Shown: in pieces, positions 18,112 to 28,058 of the stretch
Numbering within the stretch: position 1 is the stretch's first letter
Layout of the letters: each line of letters begins with the position of its first letter
NCBI GenBank assembly: GCA_946480925.1
Contig: CAMLLU010000004.1
Coordinates: forward strand, 95,170-159,169
DNA length: 64,000 nucleotides
From: an uncultured Rivibacter sp.
Lineage (GTDB): Bacteria > Pseudomonadota > Gammaproteobacteria > Burkholderiales > Burkholderiaceae
Direction: 5' to 3'
Program-made: the position numbers and the translations under genes
The notes under the pieces: model-generated
The model's database searches: none
Told to the model about the DNA's origin: nothing
Seen by the model: only the letters and a program-made list of their open reading frames with translations

Positions 18112-19406
18112 TTCCCGGCCTCCGTGGCCGGCAGTTCGCGTGCGCGTTCGAAGAAGTAGCAGATGCGCTGCCGCGGCGACAGATAGTCGAGCGTCGCTCG
18201 CGGAAGCTGCTGCGGCTTCAGGCTGCGCCGCACGCCGAGATCAGGCGTGTCCTCCAGGTCGAGCACCAGGCATTCGGCCCGCGGCACACGCGCGTCATGC
18301 ACCACCACGCGCGGCTTGAGCGGCCGCGCCGAGTTGACCGACACCACCAGCGCATAGCGATCATCGGTGAGCTGCACCACCGAGCCAGGCGGGTACACGC
18401 CCATCATCTTGATGAAAGCCCCGAGCATGGCCGCGTCGTACCGGGTCTTCATCTGCGCAAAGATGTACGACAGCGCCTCGTGCGGCGTCATGGCCTGGGC
18501 CAGGTTGGCCGGATTGCACAGGTTGTCGTAGCGGTTGACCAGCGCGACGATGAGGCCGGCCCGGCTGATGCGTTCCGCCCCCACGTGCAGAGGAAAGCCG
18601 CTGCCGTCGACGTGTTCGTGATGCTGGCCGATCACCAGCGTGGCACCAGCGCTCAGGCTCATCTTGCGAGCCAGGTTCACACCGTGGTTCACGTGCTCCT
18701 GGTACAGGCGGGTCTGCGCCGCCGAAAAGCTGTCGTCCTTGTGGCGCACGCGATCGGGCAGTTCGATCTTGCCGATGTCGTGCAGCAGCGCGCCGACGCC
18801 CAGGTCGGCCATCTCCTGCGCGTCCAGGCCGATGGCATTGCCGAGCAGCAGCGAGGTCACCGTGACGTTCAGTGCGTGCGTCGAAGCACGGTCGCCAGCG
18901 CCTTCGCTGAGCAACCGGATGCAGATCTCGTCGGCGCAGGAGATCTTGTCGAGAAAGCCGCTGACCAGCCGTTCGCATTGTTCACGCGTGGCCACCGGCT
19001 GCGTGGGGCACAGCTCCACGGCCTGCTTGTAGGCCCGGGCAGCCTCGGCGAACTGGCGCTCGCAAAGGCGCAGGCTGGCCTGCTGGCGCAGCAGCGTTTC
19101 GCAGCGGACTCGCATGGCAGCCTCGCGCGCTTCGGCTTCGGCGTTTTCGGCTTCGTTGGCAGCGTCGCCTACGGCCTGCGGCGCCAGCAAGGTCGGCTGC
19201 AGCGGCACTTCGGGATCGCTGCGCTCGGGTGAATAGCGCACGCGGGTGAGTCCCAAACCGCGGATGGTGGCGATCTGGTCGGCCGAGGTGACCTTGAAGC
19301 TGCTGAGCGGAAAGGGATGGCCCATCCACCCCACGTCGAGGTGGATGTACATGCCGACGCGCAGCTGTGCCGCGTCGACATAGTGCGGATCCAATTTGCT
19401 TTTCAT
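18108..19406 (-). CDS. HD-GYP cyclic-di-GMP phosphodiesterase with N-terminal DUF3391
   Basis: 432 residues. The N-terminal DUF3391 region (about 1-140) includes QLRVGMYIHLDVGWMGHPFP. The HD-GYP domain (about 165-330) has the metal-binding LLHDIGKIELPD (His209/Asp210) and the extended motif HHEHVDGSGFP (262-272). The last motif reads GFP where the family name-giver is GYP, a common tolerated change. A C-terminal region with VVQLTDDRYALVVSVNSA follows, typical of DUF3391 proteins. It precedes the GGDEF-EAL gene with a 4-bp overlap, so one mRNA encodes two candidate c-di-GMP phosphodiesterase modules. Confidence 0.9.
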   Translation of the reverse strand: MKSKLDPHYVDAAQLRVGMYIHLDVGWMGHPFPLSSFKVTSADQIATIRGLGLTRVRYSPERSDPEVPLQPTLLAPQAVGDAANEAENAEAEAREAAMRVRCETLLRQQASLRLCERQFAEAARAYKQAVELCPTQPVATREQCERLVSGFLDKISCADEICIRLLSEGAGDRASTHALNVTVTSLLLGNAIGLDAQEMADLGVGALLHDIGKIELPDRVRHKDDSFSAAQTRLYQEHVNHGVNLARKMSLSAGATLVIGQHHEHVDGSGFPLHVGAERISRAGLIVALVNRYDNLCNPANLAQAMTPHEALSYIFAQMKTRYDAAMLGAFIKMMGVYPPGSVVQLTDDRYALVVSVNSARPLKPRVVVHDARVPRAECLVLDLEDTPDLGVRRSLKPQQLPRATLDYLSPRQRICYFFERARELPATEAGK

Positions 19407-19468
19407 CCCTGACAGTCAGCTTCTGCCCATGAAGGCGTTTTGTTCCTTCAGCGGGTATCGGCAGCGTT

Positions 19469-20890
19469 TCAGGCTTCTTGAGCACGCCGCAGGTGCAGCG
19501 AGAAACAAGTACCCACGATTTCCGGGGCGCTCGCCACGGTAAGGCGCCCGCCCAGGCGCTCGCTGACCTCGCGAGCAATGGCGAGCCCCAGTCCGGAGCC
19601 GTCGTCATTGCGGCGGTCGGCGCGGTCGCCGCGCCAGAACGGCTCGAACACCTGCGCCAGGTGATCGGGCGGGATGCCAGGCCCGTCGTCGTGCACGCTG
19701 ATGCGCACCTCGGCGCCGTCCTGCTCAACACGCAGTTCGATGGTGGGGCCGCCGTAGCGCAGCGCGTTGTCGAGCAGGTTGTTGACGATCTCGCCCAGCC
19801 ACACCGGATGGGCCCACGCCAGGCAAGGCTGCGGCGGCGCTTCGAGGGCGATGTTGCGCCCTTCGCGCACCGCCTGCAGCACCAGCGGCTCGGCGGCGCT
19901 GCGCAGCACCGGCGTCACGTCGAGCACCTGCTGCGACTGCCCGTCGGTCAATGCGCCCTCGGCGCGCGCCAGGCGCAGCAGTTGCGCAATGAGCCGCGCC
20001 ATGCGGTCGGTCGACAGCGCCAACGCCTCGGTGAGCTGGCCCCAGCTGCCTTCTGGCAGCTCTTGCGTCTCATGCTGCAGCTCCTGCACCAGCACGCGCA
20101 GGCCGGCCACCGGCGTGCGCAGCTGGTGCGCGGCATCGGCCACGAACCGGCGCTGGCCGTCGATGGAGCGCCGTACGTTGCCCAGCAGCGTGTTGATGCG
20201 CTCGATCAGCGGCAGGATCTCGCGCGGCACGGCCGCCAGCGGCAGCGGCCGCAGGTCATGCGCATCGCGCCGCTCGACCTCGCCGATCACTTCGCGCAAC
20301 GGCGCCACGCCGCGGCGTATGCCCCAGGCCAGCAGCACGAAGGTCAGCGTTCCCAGCGCCAGCGTCGGCCCGATCGCCCCCCACTGCACCTCGCGCACCA
20401 GCTGTGCGCGCCTGCGGGTGGTCTCGACCACCACCACCGTGACGAGCTGGTCGAGCATCGGCGAAGCCACCGTCACGAGCGCGCCGCGCACCGGCTCTTT
20501 CAGATAGGTGGCGTCGAACAGCACGGTCTTGTCGAGGCGGCGCGTGCGCGTCGGCGGCATCGGCAGGTCGCCCGTGCCGGCCAGCACCTGGCCGTCTTCG
20601 TCCACAACCATGAAGCTGTTGCGGTCAGCCACGTCCCACGACATGAGTTCCAGCGTCTGGCGGCTGATCTGGATGCTGGGCCCCTGCTCACCCCAGCTGA
20701 CCTGCGTGGCAATGGCGCCAGCCTCGTCTTGCAGGGCACGGTCGAACGCGGCGTTGCCGGCATAGCGCGCCACCGCATAAGCGCCACCGGCGGCCACCAC
20801 CATGCCGAACAACCAAACCCACAACAGCGGCGCCAGCAACTGGCGCCGCAGACTGGGCTGGCGCGGCGGGTCGAAGTCCGAACCTGCCAA
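19469..20890 (-). CDS. Sensor histidine kinase (TctE/QseC-like)
   Basis: Inner-membrane sensor of 473 residues. Transmembrane segment one is about 18-42 (LLAPLLWVWLFGMVVAAGGA); the periplasmic sensor is about 45-170; segment two is about 172-191 (IGPTLALGTLTFVLLAWG). HAMP and HisKA follow, with the phosphorylated His255 in FVADAAHQLRTPVAG. The ATPase domain has the N-box NNLLDNALRYGG, DDGPGIP and GSGLGLAIAREV. It follows the response-regulator gene with only 2 bp between and is its likely partner. The signal is not inferable; QseC- and TctE-type kinases share this layout. Confidence 0.88.
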   Translation of the reverse strand: MAGSDFDPPRQPSLRRQLLAPLLWVWLFGMVVAAGGAYAVARYAGNAAFDRALQDEAGAIATQVSWGEQGPSIQISRQTLELMSWDVADRNSFMVVDEDGQVLAGTGDLPMPPTRTRRLDKTVLFDATYLKEPVRGALVTVASPMLDQLVTVVVVETTRRRAQLVREVQWGAIGPTLALGTLTFVLLAWGIRRGVAPLREVIGEVERRDAHDLRPLPLAAVPREILPLIERINTLLGNVRRSIDGQRRFVADAAHQLRTPVAGLRVLVQELQHETQELPEGSWGQLTEALALSTDRMARLIAQLLRLARAEGALTDGQSQQVLDVTPVLRSAAEPLVLQAVREGRNIALEAPPQPCLAWAHPVWLGEIVNNLLDNALRYGGPTIELRVEQDGAEVRISVHDDGPGIPPDHLAQVFEPFWRGDRADRRNDDGSGLGLAIAREVSERLGGRLTVASAPEIVGTCFSLHLRRAQEA

Positions 20891-20892
20891 GC

Positions 20893-21597
20893 TCAGTCGC
20901 CAGCCTCGGCGGACGGCTCGCCGGACTCGGCCGCCTCCATCACGTAGCCGAAGCCACGCACCGTCTTGATCACCACGCCGAGCTCTCCGAACCGCTTGCG
21001 CAGCCGGTGCACGTAGACCTCGACGGAGTTTTCGCTGAAGTCGGCCTCCCAGTTCGAGAGTGTCGAGACGATCAGCTCCTTCGGCACCACGCGGCCCGGC
21101 TTGGCCATCAGCATCTCGGTCAACGCGAATTCACGCGGCGACAACCGCACCCGTTCGCCGTTGCATCGCAATTCCTTGTGCTGCAGATCCATCGTCAACG
21201 ACCCGAGCTGCAGCGTGTCGTCCACGCGGCCATCGGAACGGCGCTTCAGCGCACGCAAGCGGGCCAGTAGCTCAGGAATGTCGAAAGGCTTGACGAGGTA
21301 GTCATCGGCGCCGGCGTCGAGGCCCTGCACGCGGTCACGCACGTCGTCGCGCGCCGTCAACAGCAGTACCGGCAGCTTGGCGCCCTGCTTGCGCCAGCAG
21401 CGCAACACGTCCATGCCGTCACGACGCGGCAGGCCCAGGTCGAGCACGGCCATGTCGAACTGACTCACCAGCCCTTCGGCACAGGCAGCCACGCCATCGG
21501 CCAGCACATCGACCTGCCAACCTTCACGCTGCAATGCTCTTGCCACGCCCAAGCTGAGAGCCGAGTCGTCTTCCACCAACAACACCCGCACCGCCAT
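20893..21597 (-). CDS. OmpR-family response regulator (TctD/QseB-like)
   Basis: 234-residue transcription factor. The receiver domain (about 1-118) has acidic pocket Asp10/Asp11, phospho-acceptor Asp53 in AVLDLGLPRRDG, and the TARDD and DYLVKPF motifs. The winged-helix DNA-binding domain (about 130-225) has SPREFALTEMLMAKPGRVV and VYVHRLRKRFGELG. The ATG at 21597 is chosen because the receiver fold begins at MAVRVLLVEDD; the frame is open upstream but runs into the sodB terminator hairpin. It is the first gene of the pair with the sensor kinase. Confidence 0.9.
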   Translation of the reverse strand: MAVRVLLVEDDSALSLGVARALQREGWQVDVLADGVAACAEGLVSQFDMAVLDLGLPRRDGMDVLRCWRKQGAKLPVLLLTARDDVRDRVQGLDAGADDYLVKPFDIPELLARLRALKRRSDGRVDDTLQLGSLTMDLQHKELRCNGERVRLSPREFALTEMLMAKPGRVVPKELIVSTLSNWEADFSENSVEVYVHRLRKRFGELGVVIKTVRGFGYVMEAAESGEPSAEAGD

Positions 21598-21641
21598 CGC
21601 CACCTCCAGGGGAAGGAATTGTCGCCGTGCCCCACCATGAA

Positions 21642-21666
21642 AAAGGCCGGCGCAGGGCCGGCCTTT
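21642..21666 (-). terminator. Intrinsic terminator of sodB
   Basis: Arms AAAGGCCGGC and GCCGGCCTTT form a 10-bp perfect stem around a 5-base loop. On the minus strand the hairpin is followed by a run of T (complement of 21638-21641 extending the AAA arm). It lies 21 bp after the sodB stop, in front of the response-regulator gene. Confidence 0.8.
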
Positions 21667-21686
21667 CCTCTCAATAGAGCGAAGGA

Positions 21687-22268
21687 TCAGGCGAAATTCT
21701 TCTCGGCGAAGTCCCAGTTCACGAGGCTGGTCAGGAAGGTCTCGACGAACTTCGGACGTGCGTTGCGGTAGTCGACGTAATAGGCGTGTTCCCACACGTC
21801 GATGGTGAGCAGCGGCTTGTCGGCGGTGGTGAGCGGCGTGGCGGCGTTGCTGGTGTTGACGATGTCCACCGAGCCGTCGGCCTTCTTCACGAGCCAGGTC
21901 CAGCCGGAACCGAAGTTGCCGACGGCCGACTTGGTGAAGGCCTCCTTGAGGGCGGCGTAGCTGCCGAACTTGGCATTGATGGCCGCAGCGAGCGCGCCTT
22001 TCGGCTCACCGCCGCCTTGCGGCTTCATGCAGTTCCAGAAGAAGGTGTGGTTCCAGACCTGGGCCGAGTTGTTGAAGATGCCACCGCTGGACTTCTTGAT
22101 GATCTCTTCGAGGCCGAGGTTCTCGAACTCGGTGCCCTTGATGAGGTTGTTGAGGTTGGTGACGTAGGCCTGATGGTGCTTGCCGTAGTGGTATTCGAAG
22201 GTTTCCTTCGACATGTGCGGAGCGAGCGCATCAGCCGCGTAGGGCAGTGGGGGCAGGGTATGTTCCAT
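21687..22268 (-). CDS. sodB: Superoxide dismutase (Fe type)
   Basis: Dismutates superoxide to hydrogen peroxide and oxygen in the cytoplasm. 193 residues, the standard FeSOD length. Metal ligands are His27 ([12 protein letters not shown]), the His of NHTFFWNCM, and Asp and His of [23 protein letters not shown] and FGSGWTWLV fit the Fe rather than Mn subgroup, although the metal cannot be proved from sequence. The ATG at 22268 is preceded by a purine-rich GAGAGGAAG. A TACAAT hexamer (complement of 22314-22319) may be the -10 element. Confidence 0.95.
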   Translation of the reverse strand: MEHTLPPLPYAADALAPHMSKETFEYHYGKHHQAYVTNLNNLIKGTEFENLGLEEIIKKSSGGIFNNSAQVWNHTFFWNCMKPQGGGEPKGALAAAINAKFGSYAALKEAFTKSAVGNFGSGWTWLVKKADGSVDIVNTSNAATPLTTADKPLLTIDVWEHAYYVDYRNARPKFVETFLTSLVNWDFAEKNFA

Positions 22269-22371
22269 GTCTTCTTCCTCTCGTGACTCGTGGTGGTTGG
22301 AATGAACCGGACGATTGTAGGCAGGCACGATGGCCCTTCGGTGTCTGCAGCCTTGTGCGCACACCGACCTG

Positions 22372-23673
22372 TCAGCGCTCGTCGGCCTCGACCTTGATGA
22401 CCTGCGCTTCGAGACGCCCATCGGCCAGCACCGCCACCACGCCCTGCCCTGCCTGGACCTGGGCAGCCGACGTGATCGCATGGCCTCGTTCGTCGCTGAG
22501 CCAGGCATAGCCTCGCTGGAGCACGCGTTGCGGGTCGAGCGCCGCCAGCCGGTTCCCCAGTGAATCGAGCCGCTGCTTGTGCAGCAACTGAGCCATCGCT
22601 GCGGCGCGGTGTAGTCGCTCGGCCTGCCGCTGCAGGCCGCGTTCACGCGCTTCGCGCCAGCGTGCAGTGCCCGCCTGCCAGCGCTGCCGCAGAAGCGCCA
22701 GCGCCTGTCGGTGCTGCATCAACATCTGTGCCGGGCGCGCCATGCGCAATGCCGCATGGTCGAGCCGCTGGTCCGACACGTCCAGCTGACGTCGCACACG
22801 TTCGCGCATGCGGCGTGCCAGCGCCTGCAGTTGCGCTGCACAGTCGGCACACACCGGTGCCGCAAGCTCAGCCGCCGCGGTGGGCGTGGGCGCGCGCAGG
22901 TCAGCCGCCAGGTCGGCCAGCGTCACGTCGGTTTCATGCCCCACGCCACACACCACCGGCAGCGGGCTCGCGGCCACCGCTCGCACCACACGCTCGTCGT
23001 TGAACGCCCAGAGGTCTTCGAGCGAGCCACCGCCTCGGCACAGGATCAGCAACTCCACTTCTGCACGACGCCCAGCCAGCGCCAGGGCATTGACCAGTTG
23101 CCCTGGCGCGTCGACACCCTGTACTGCGCTTGGATACACCACCACCTCGACCTGCGGTGCACGCCGGGCCAGGGCCGTCACCACGTCGTGCAAGGCCGCG
23201 GCCCCCAGCGAGGTGACCACGCCGATGCGCCGCGGAAACTTCGGCAGCACGCGCTTGCGGGCGGCGTCGAACAGGCCCTGCGCTTCCAGCTTGGCCTTGA
23301 GCCGCAGGAACTGCTCGTACAACGCGCCGGCTCCTGCACTGCGCATGCTCTCGACCACGAACTGCAGGTCGCCGCGCGGTTCGTACACCGCAACGCGACC
23401 GCGCACCTCCACGAGCTGCCCCTCGGTCGGCTCGAAGTCGAGCAAGGCGGCGGCGCGACGGAACATCGCGCAGCGCAACAGCGCGGCGCCGGATTCGTCT
23501 TGCAGGCTGAAGTAGCAGTGACCGCTGACCGCGCGGCTGAAGGCGGCGAGTTCGCCGCGCACCGTGCAGGCACCGAAGCGCGCCGCCAGCGTGTCGGCCA
23601 CGGCGTGCACGAGGCTCGCCACGCTCCACACCTGCCTTGGAGCCCATGCGGGCGGTGCGTTCACGTCACGCAT
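22372..23673 (-). CDS. xseA: Exodeoxyribonuclease VII large subunit
   Basis: Catalytic subunit of the single-strand exonuclease that degrades DNA from both ends into oligonucleotides. 433 residues from ATG 23673. The OB-fold N-terminal domain (about 10-110) includes [20 protein letters not shown]. The catalytic domain contains [36 protein letters not shown] and [24 protein letters not shown] with its conserved Asp, His and Arg residues. A long helical region follows. A start at 23724 would add 17 residues without family similarity. xseB is not adjacent. Confidence 0.94.
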   Translation of the reverse strand: MRDVNAPPAWAPRQVWSVASLVHAVADTLAARFGACTVRGELAAFSRAVSGHCYFSLQDESGAALLRCAMFRRAAALLDFEPTEGQLVEVRGRVAVYEPRGDLQFVVESMRSAGAGALYEQFLRLKAKLEAQGLFDAARKRVLPKFPRRIGVVTSLGAAALHDVVTALARRAPQVEVVVYPSAVQGVDAPGQLVNALALAGRRAEVELLILCRGGGSLEDLWAFNDERVVRAVAASPLPVVCGVGHETDVTLADLAADLRAPTPTAAAELAAPVCADCAAQLQALARRMRERVRRQLDVSDQRLDHAALRMARPAQMLMQHRQALALLRQRWQAGTARWREARERGLQRQAERLHRAAAMAQLLHKQRLDSLGNRLAALDPQRVLQRGYAWLSDERGHAITSAAQVQAGQGVVAVLADGRLEAQVIKVEADER

Positions 23674-24010
23674 GCCGCGCCAGCCCAGTGTTTTTGCGGC
23701 ACCAGAACTCCACAACCGCGCCACTACAGGCTTCGCGCCGGGGTGTGCATGTCATGGGGCTTTCACAATCGCGCAAGTCGTTGATACACAAGGGTTTTCC
23801 GTTGCCTTTTGTTTGAGCATTTTGTCGAAGCCCTTGATTTTTCGGGCCTTCGCGCCGGGGCGACCCCAGTTGCCCACAAAGTTGTCCACAGCAACGGTGG
23901 ATGGATGCCGGCCAAAAAGACCTGTGTGGTGTGCACGCCGCGCCGGTCGATCCATGTCGCCTCGCGCAGGGCCATAATCGCGCCCGACTCAAAGCCGTCT
24001 AGAGGGGATC
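23674..24010. other. 337-bp intergenic region between xseA and exbB
   Basis: No gene is supported here. It must hold the divergent promoters of xseA and the exbB-adk block. Two DnaA-box-like 9-mers, TTGCCCACA (23870-23878) and TTGTCCACA (23882-23890), lie 12 bp apart in the same orientation, each departing from TTWTNCACA by one or two bases. An imperfect hairpin spans 23826-23852 without a T-run. I see no other structure. Confidence 0.4.
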
Positions 24011-24655
24011 TTGCTGTCGATCATACAAGCCGCTGGTTGGCCGATTTGGCCGCTGATCCTGTGTTCCATCGTCGCCCTGGCGCTGGTCATCGAGCGTTTT
24101 TCGAGCCTGCGCGCCACCCGCGTGGCGCCGCCGAAGCTGCTCGACGAAGTGATCTCCTTCACCCGCTCGAGCCTGCCGGCGCCTGACGTGGTCAACAAGC
24201 TCGCCAGCAACTCGGTGCTCGGCATGGTGCTGGCTTCGGGCCTGCGCGCGCTTGTCGCCGAGCCGCGCATCAGCGAGCAGGCGCTGCGCGCAGTGTTCGA
24301 ATCCGCCGGCCGTGCGGCCATCCACAAGCTCGAGCGCTACCTCAACACGTTGGGCACCATCGCCACCGCCGCGCCGTTGCTGGGCCTGCTCGGCACGGTC
24401 GTCGGCATGATCGAGATCTTCGGCTCGCAGTCGCCCACCAGCGGCAGCAACCCGGAACAGTTGGCGCACGGCATCTCGGTGGCGCTGTACAACACCGCGT
24501 TCGGCCTGATCGTTGCAATCCCCTCCCTGATGTTCTACCGCTACTTCCGCGGCTTGGTGCACGACTTCACCATCGAGTTGGAGCAGGCCGCCGAGCGCAT
24601 GGTCCCGCACCTCATGCGCTTCGTCATCGCACGCGACAAACAGCAACAGGGTTAA
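24011..24655 (+). CDS. exbB: MotA/TolQ/ExbB-family proton channel protein
   Basis: Inner-membrane subunit that with ExbD converts proton flow into work for TonB- or Tol-type energy transduction. 214 residues with three membrane segments: about 9-28 (WPIWPLILCSIVALALVIE), about 112-138 (LNTLGTIATAAPLLGLLGTV) and about 155-180 (YNTAFGLIVAIPSLMFYRYF). TTG at 24011 is used, preceded by AGAGGGGATC; no nearer ATG fits. It is the first gene of an exbB-exbD-lpxK-ycaR-kdsB block typical of betaproteobacteria, which suggests a role tied to the envelope. Confidence 0.9.
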   Translation: MLSIIQAAGWPIWPLILCSIVALALVIERFSSLRATRVAPPKLLDEVISFTRSSLPAPDVVNKLASNSVLGMVLASGLRALVAEPRISEQALRAVFESAGRAAIHKLERYLNTLGTIATAAPLLGLLGTVVGMIEIFGSQSPTSGSNPEQLAHGISVALYNTAFGLIVAIPSLMFYRYFRGLVHDFTIELEQAAERMVPHLMRFVIARDKQQQG

Positions 24656-24664
24656 AGCACTGTC

Positions 24665-25096
24665 ATGCGATTCACCCACCGCCGAAGCGAAGAGCCGGAG
24701 ATCAACCTGATCCCGTTCATCGACGTGCTGCTGGTCGTGCTGATCTTCCTGATGCTCACGACCACCTACTCGAAGTTCACCGAGCTCAAGGTGAACCTGC
24801 CGGTGGCCGATTCAGAGCGTTCGCGCGACTATCCGCGCGAGATCATCGTCGCAGTGGCAAGCGACGGCCGTTACGCGGTGAACAAGAAGCCGGTCGAAGG
24901 CCGCAGCATCGAGTCGCTGGCCACCGAGCTAGCCGCCGCAGCCGGCGGTGACAAGAACCGCATGGTCATCATTTCTGCCGACGCCACGGCGGCACACCAG
25001 AGCGTCATCAACGTGATGGACGCCGCGCGACGCGCCGGCCTTTCGCAACTCACCTTCGCGACACAGTCCTCGCGCGCAGGCGGCGACTCGAACTGA
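24665..25096 (+). CDS. exbD: ExbD/TolR-family biopolymer transport protein
   Basis: 143-residue partner of the ExbB channel. A short cytoplasmic N-terminus (RRSEEPEINLIPFID) leads into a single membrane helix FIDVLLVVLIFLMLTTTYS whose Asp is the conserved proton-carrying residue. The periplasmic domain (about 45-143) has AVNKKPVEGRSIESLATELA and VIISADATAAHQSVINVMD. It lies 9 bp downstream of exbB. TolR is the alternative name; no tolA/tolB/pal genes are nearby. Confidence 0.92.
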   Translation: MRFTHRRSEEPEINLIPFIDVLLVVLIFLMLTTTYSKFTELKVNLPVADSERSRDYPREIIVAVASDGRYAVNKKPVEGRSIESLATELAAAAGGDKNRMVIISADATAAHQSVINVMDAARRAGLSQLTFATQSSRAGGDSN

Positions 25097-25118
25097 GTCG
25101 CCGGCACGGAGTTCTCGC

Positions 25119-26156
25119 TTGACCAACGGGTCGCAGCGACTGCAGCGAGCCTGGCTGCGACGCGGTGCGCTGGCCTGTACGTTGCGGCCGCTTTCGATGG
25201 TGTTCGGGCTGCTGGTGGGCGCCCGCCGGCTGCTGTATCGCAGCGGGCTCAAACGCGCGGAGACCGTCGGACTGCCGGTCGTCGTCGTGGGCAACCGCAT
25301 CGTCGGCGGCGCAGGCAAGACGCCCGTCGTCATGGCGCTGGTGGCTCATCTGCGATCACGCGGGCTGCGGCCGGGCGTCATCTCGCGCGGCTACGGGCGC
25401 CAGACGCAAGGAGTGCTTGAAGTCGCGCACGAAAGTGCGGCCAGCGAAGTCGGCGACGAGCCGCTGCTCATCCACCTGCGCACTGCTGCACCGGTGGTCG
25501 TCGGCCGAGACCGCACCGCCGCGGCCTGGGCCTTGCGAACGGCGCATCCCGAGATCGACGTGATCGTCTGCGACGACGGTCTGCAGCACCTGCGGCTGGC
25601 GCGGGACATCGAGATCGTCGTGTTCGACGACCGCGGCGCCGGCAACGGCTGGCTACTGCCGGCCGGGCCATTGCGCGAGCCGCTGCGTGCCGCATCGCTC
25701 GCAAGGCATCAGATCGTGCTCTACACCGGTGGCGTCGCCAGTACACCGCTGCCCGGCTTTCTGGCGCAGCGCCGGCTGGGCGGCCTGCTATCGCTGAGCG
25801 ACTGGTGGGCCGCGCGCCCGGCGGGCGAATTGCAGCAGTTGACCGGCCGGCCGGTGCTCGCAGCCGCGGGTATCGCCCGCCCCGAGCGTTTTTTCGAGAC
25901 GCTCACCCAGGCGGGCCTATGCGTGACACCGCTACCCTTGCCTGACCACGCGGACTTCAAAAACCTGCCCTGGCCGGCTGATGCGGCCGACGTCGTCGTC
26001 ACCGAAAAAGATGCCGTCAAGCTCGCCCCAGCCCGCGTGGCGCGTGAGACTCCGACCACGCGCATATGGGTGGCAACGCTAGACTTCCAGCCCGATCCCG
26101 AATTCTTCGGCGCCGTCGACCGCGCACTGCACGACCTTGGCGCCCTCGCGCGCTGA
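25119..26156 (+). CDS. lpxK: Tetraacyldisaccharide 4'-kinase LpxK
   Basis: Inner-membrane-associated kinase that adds the 4'-phosphate to the lipid A precursor. 345 residues. The P-loop is [26 protein letters not shown] follows, and the Walker B-like [20 protein letters not shown] is present, as is [10 protein letters not shown] near the C-terminus. The start codon is TTG 25119, 22 bp after exbD. It lies within the exbBD-lpxK-ycaR-kdsB arrangement, linking envelope energy transduction with lipid A and KDO synthesis. Confidence 0.94.
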   Translation: MTNGSQRLQRAWLRRGALACTLRPLSMVFGLLVGARRLLYRSGLKRAETVGLPVVVVGNRIVGGAGKTPVVMALVAHLRSRGLRPGVISRGYGRQTQGVLEVAHESAASEVGDEPLLIHLRTAAPVVVGRDRTAAAWALRTAHPEIDVIVCDDGLQHLRLARDIEIVVFDDRGAGNGWLLPAGPLREPLRAASLARHQIVLYTGGVASTPLPGFLAQRRLGGLLSLSDWWAARPAGELQQLTGRPVLAAAGIARPERFFETLTQAGLCVTPLPLPDHADFKNLPWPADAADVVVTEKDAVKLAPARVARETPTTRIWVATLDFQPDPEFFGAVDRALHDLGALAR

Positions 26157-26172
26157 CCCACCGAGAACCGCC

Positions 26173-26370
26173 ATGGACACCCGCCTGCTCGAACTGCTGG
26201 TCTGCCCCATCTGCAAAGGACCGCTCACCCACGAACGCGAAACGCGTGAACTGGTCTGCGCGGCCGACCACCTCGCCTTCCCCATCCGCGATGGCATCCC
26301 GGTAATGCTGGAAAGCGCGGCCCGTGCCATCGACGAACCGGCCCCTTCGGTGCCGGCCGCCAGCGCATGA
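26173..26370 (+). CDS. ycaR: Trm112/YcaR-family small zinc-ribbon-like protein
   Basis: 65-residue protein with [13 protein letters not shown] followed by [20 protein letters not shown], the hallmark of the Trm112/UPF0434 family. C-P-x-C is complete, while the second pair is reduced to one cysteine, as in many bacterial members. The Ala/Pro-rich tail extends beyond the core. Its role in bacteria is not settled; it sits conservatively between lpxK and kdsB. Its stop overlaps the kdsB ATG by 4 bp, implying coupled translation. Confidence 0.85.
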   Translation: MDTRLLELLVCPICKGPLTHERETRELVCAADHLAFPIRDGIPVMLESAARAIDEPAPSVPAASA

Positions 26371-27119
26371 GCTTCACCGTGCTGGTGCCAGCGCGACTGG
26401 CCTCGACCCGCCTGCCCAACAAGCCGCTGGCTGACATCGCCGGCTTGCCCATGGTGGTGCGAGTGGCACGGCGCGCCGCACAAAGTGCCGCCAAGGCCGT
26501 GGTGGTCGCCGCTGACGATGCCCTGGTTGTCGCAGCCTGCGAAGCGCATGGCGTGAAAGTGGTGCTCACCCGGCGTGACCACGCCACCGGCAGTGATCGC
26601 CTGGCCGAAGCATGCTCGCTGCTCGGGCTCTACGGCAGCGACGTGGTCGTCAACGTGCAAGGGGATGAACCGCTCATCGACCCAGCCTTGATCGATGCCT
26701 GCGCGAAGCTGCTCGTCGAGCGCAGCGACTGCGTGATGAGCACAGCCGCTCATGCCATTGACGACCCGGCCGAGTTCGGCAATCCCAACGTCGTGAAGGT
26801 CGTGTGCGACGCGGCACAAAGAGCGCTGTACTTCTCGCGCGCGCCGATCCCGTGGTGGCGCGATGGCTATGCCGGCGGCATCGCCCGCCTGAGCGAACCA
26901 CGGCCGCTGCGACACGTCGGGCTGTATGCCTACCAAGCCGGCTTCTTGCTCCGCTTTCCCAGCCTGCCACCCGCGCCGCTGGAAAGCATCGAGTCGCTGG
27001 AGCAGTTGCGCGTGTTGTGGCATGGCGAACGCATCGCGGTGCATGTGAGCACAGCGCGACCAGGCCCTGGGGTAGACACACCAGAAGACCTGGAGCGCGT
27101 GCGCGCGCTGATGGCCTAG
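26367..27119 (+). CDS. kdsB: 3-deoxy-manno-octulosonate cytidylyltransferase KdsB
   Basis: Activates KDO as CMP-KDO for lipopolysaccharide inner-core assembly in the cytoplasm. 250 residues. The nucleotidyltransferase signature [20 protein letters not shown] is at the N-terminus; [25 protein letters not shown] and [12 protein letters not shown] follow, and [17 protein letters not shown] closes the domain. Length and order match the family. It overlaps ycaR by 4 bp and is followed after 163 bp by adk, which probably has its own promoter. Confidence 0.95.
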   Translation: MSFTVLVPARLASTRLPNKPLADIAGLPMVVRVARRAAQSAAKAVVVAADDALVVAACEAHGVKVVLTRRDHATGSDRLAEACSLLGLYGSDVVVNVQGDEPLIDPALIDACAKLLVERSDCVMSTAAHAIDDPAEFGNPNVVKVVCDAAQRALYFSRAPIPWWRDGYAGGIARLSEPRPLRHVGLYAYQAGFLLRFPSLPPAPLESIESLEQLRVLWHGERIAVHVSTARPGPGVDTPEDLERVRALMA

Positions 27120-27150
27120 AAGCCCATACGACCGGCTGGCGAAACACTGA

Positions 27151-27936
<786 letters not shown>

Positions 27937-27949
27937 GCCCGGCAAGATG

Positions 27950-27974
27950 GAGCCGCCCGCGAGGCGGCTCTTTT
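27950..27974 (+). terminator. Intrinsic terminator of adk
   Basis: GAGCCGCC and GGCGGCTC form an 8-bp perfect stem with a 5-base loop, followed by TTTTA. It closes the exbB-to-adk direction of transcription and insulates the next gene. Confidence 0.8.
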
Positions 27975-27985
27975 ACGTCCCCGAA

Positions 27986-28007
27986 TTGACGTTTACGTCA
28001 ACGTCAA
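27986..28007. promoter_or_regulatory. Palindromic operator candidate upstream of the 3-hydroxyacyl-CoA dehydrogenase gene
   Basis: TTGACGTTTACGTCAA (27986-28001) is a perfect palindrome of two 7-bp arms around TT. A third half-site ACGTCAA overlaps its end and runs to 28007. It lies 52 bp before the ATG of the dehydrogenase. It resembles operators I recall for LiuR-type MerR regulators of branched-chain amino acid and acyl-CoA catabolism; that link is unverified. The left arm also reads as a perfect -35 TTGACG. Confidence 0.5.
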
Positions 28008-28058
28008 GGCATCGCATACCGTAAGCCACACACAGCAAACGACAGACAGGAGCATTCC

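Noticed and set aside
10255..18159. Very long plus-strand open frames opposite odhB, sucA and the GGDEF-EAL gene
   Set aside because: They are antisense to well-supported genes, are His/Arg/Leu/Val-rich as expected for antisense frames in high-GC DNA, and contain no recognisable domain.
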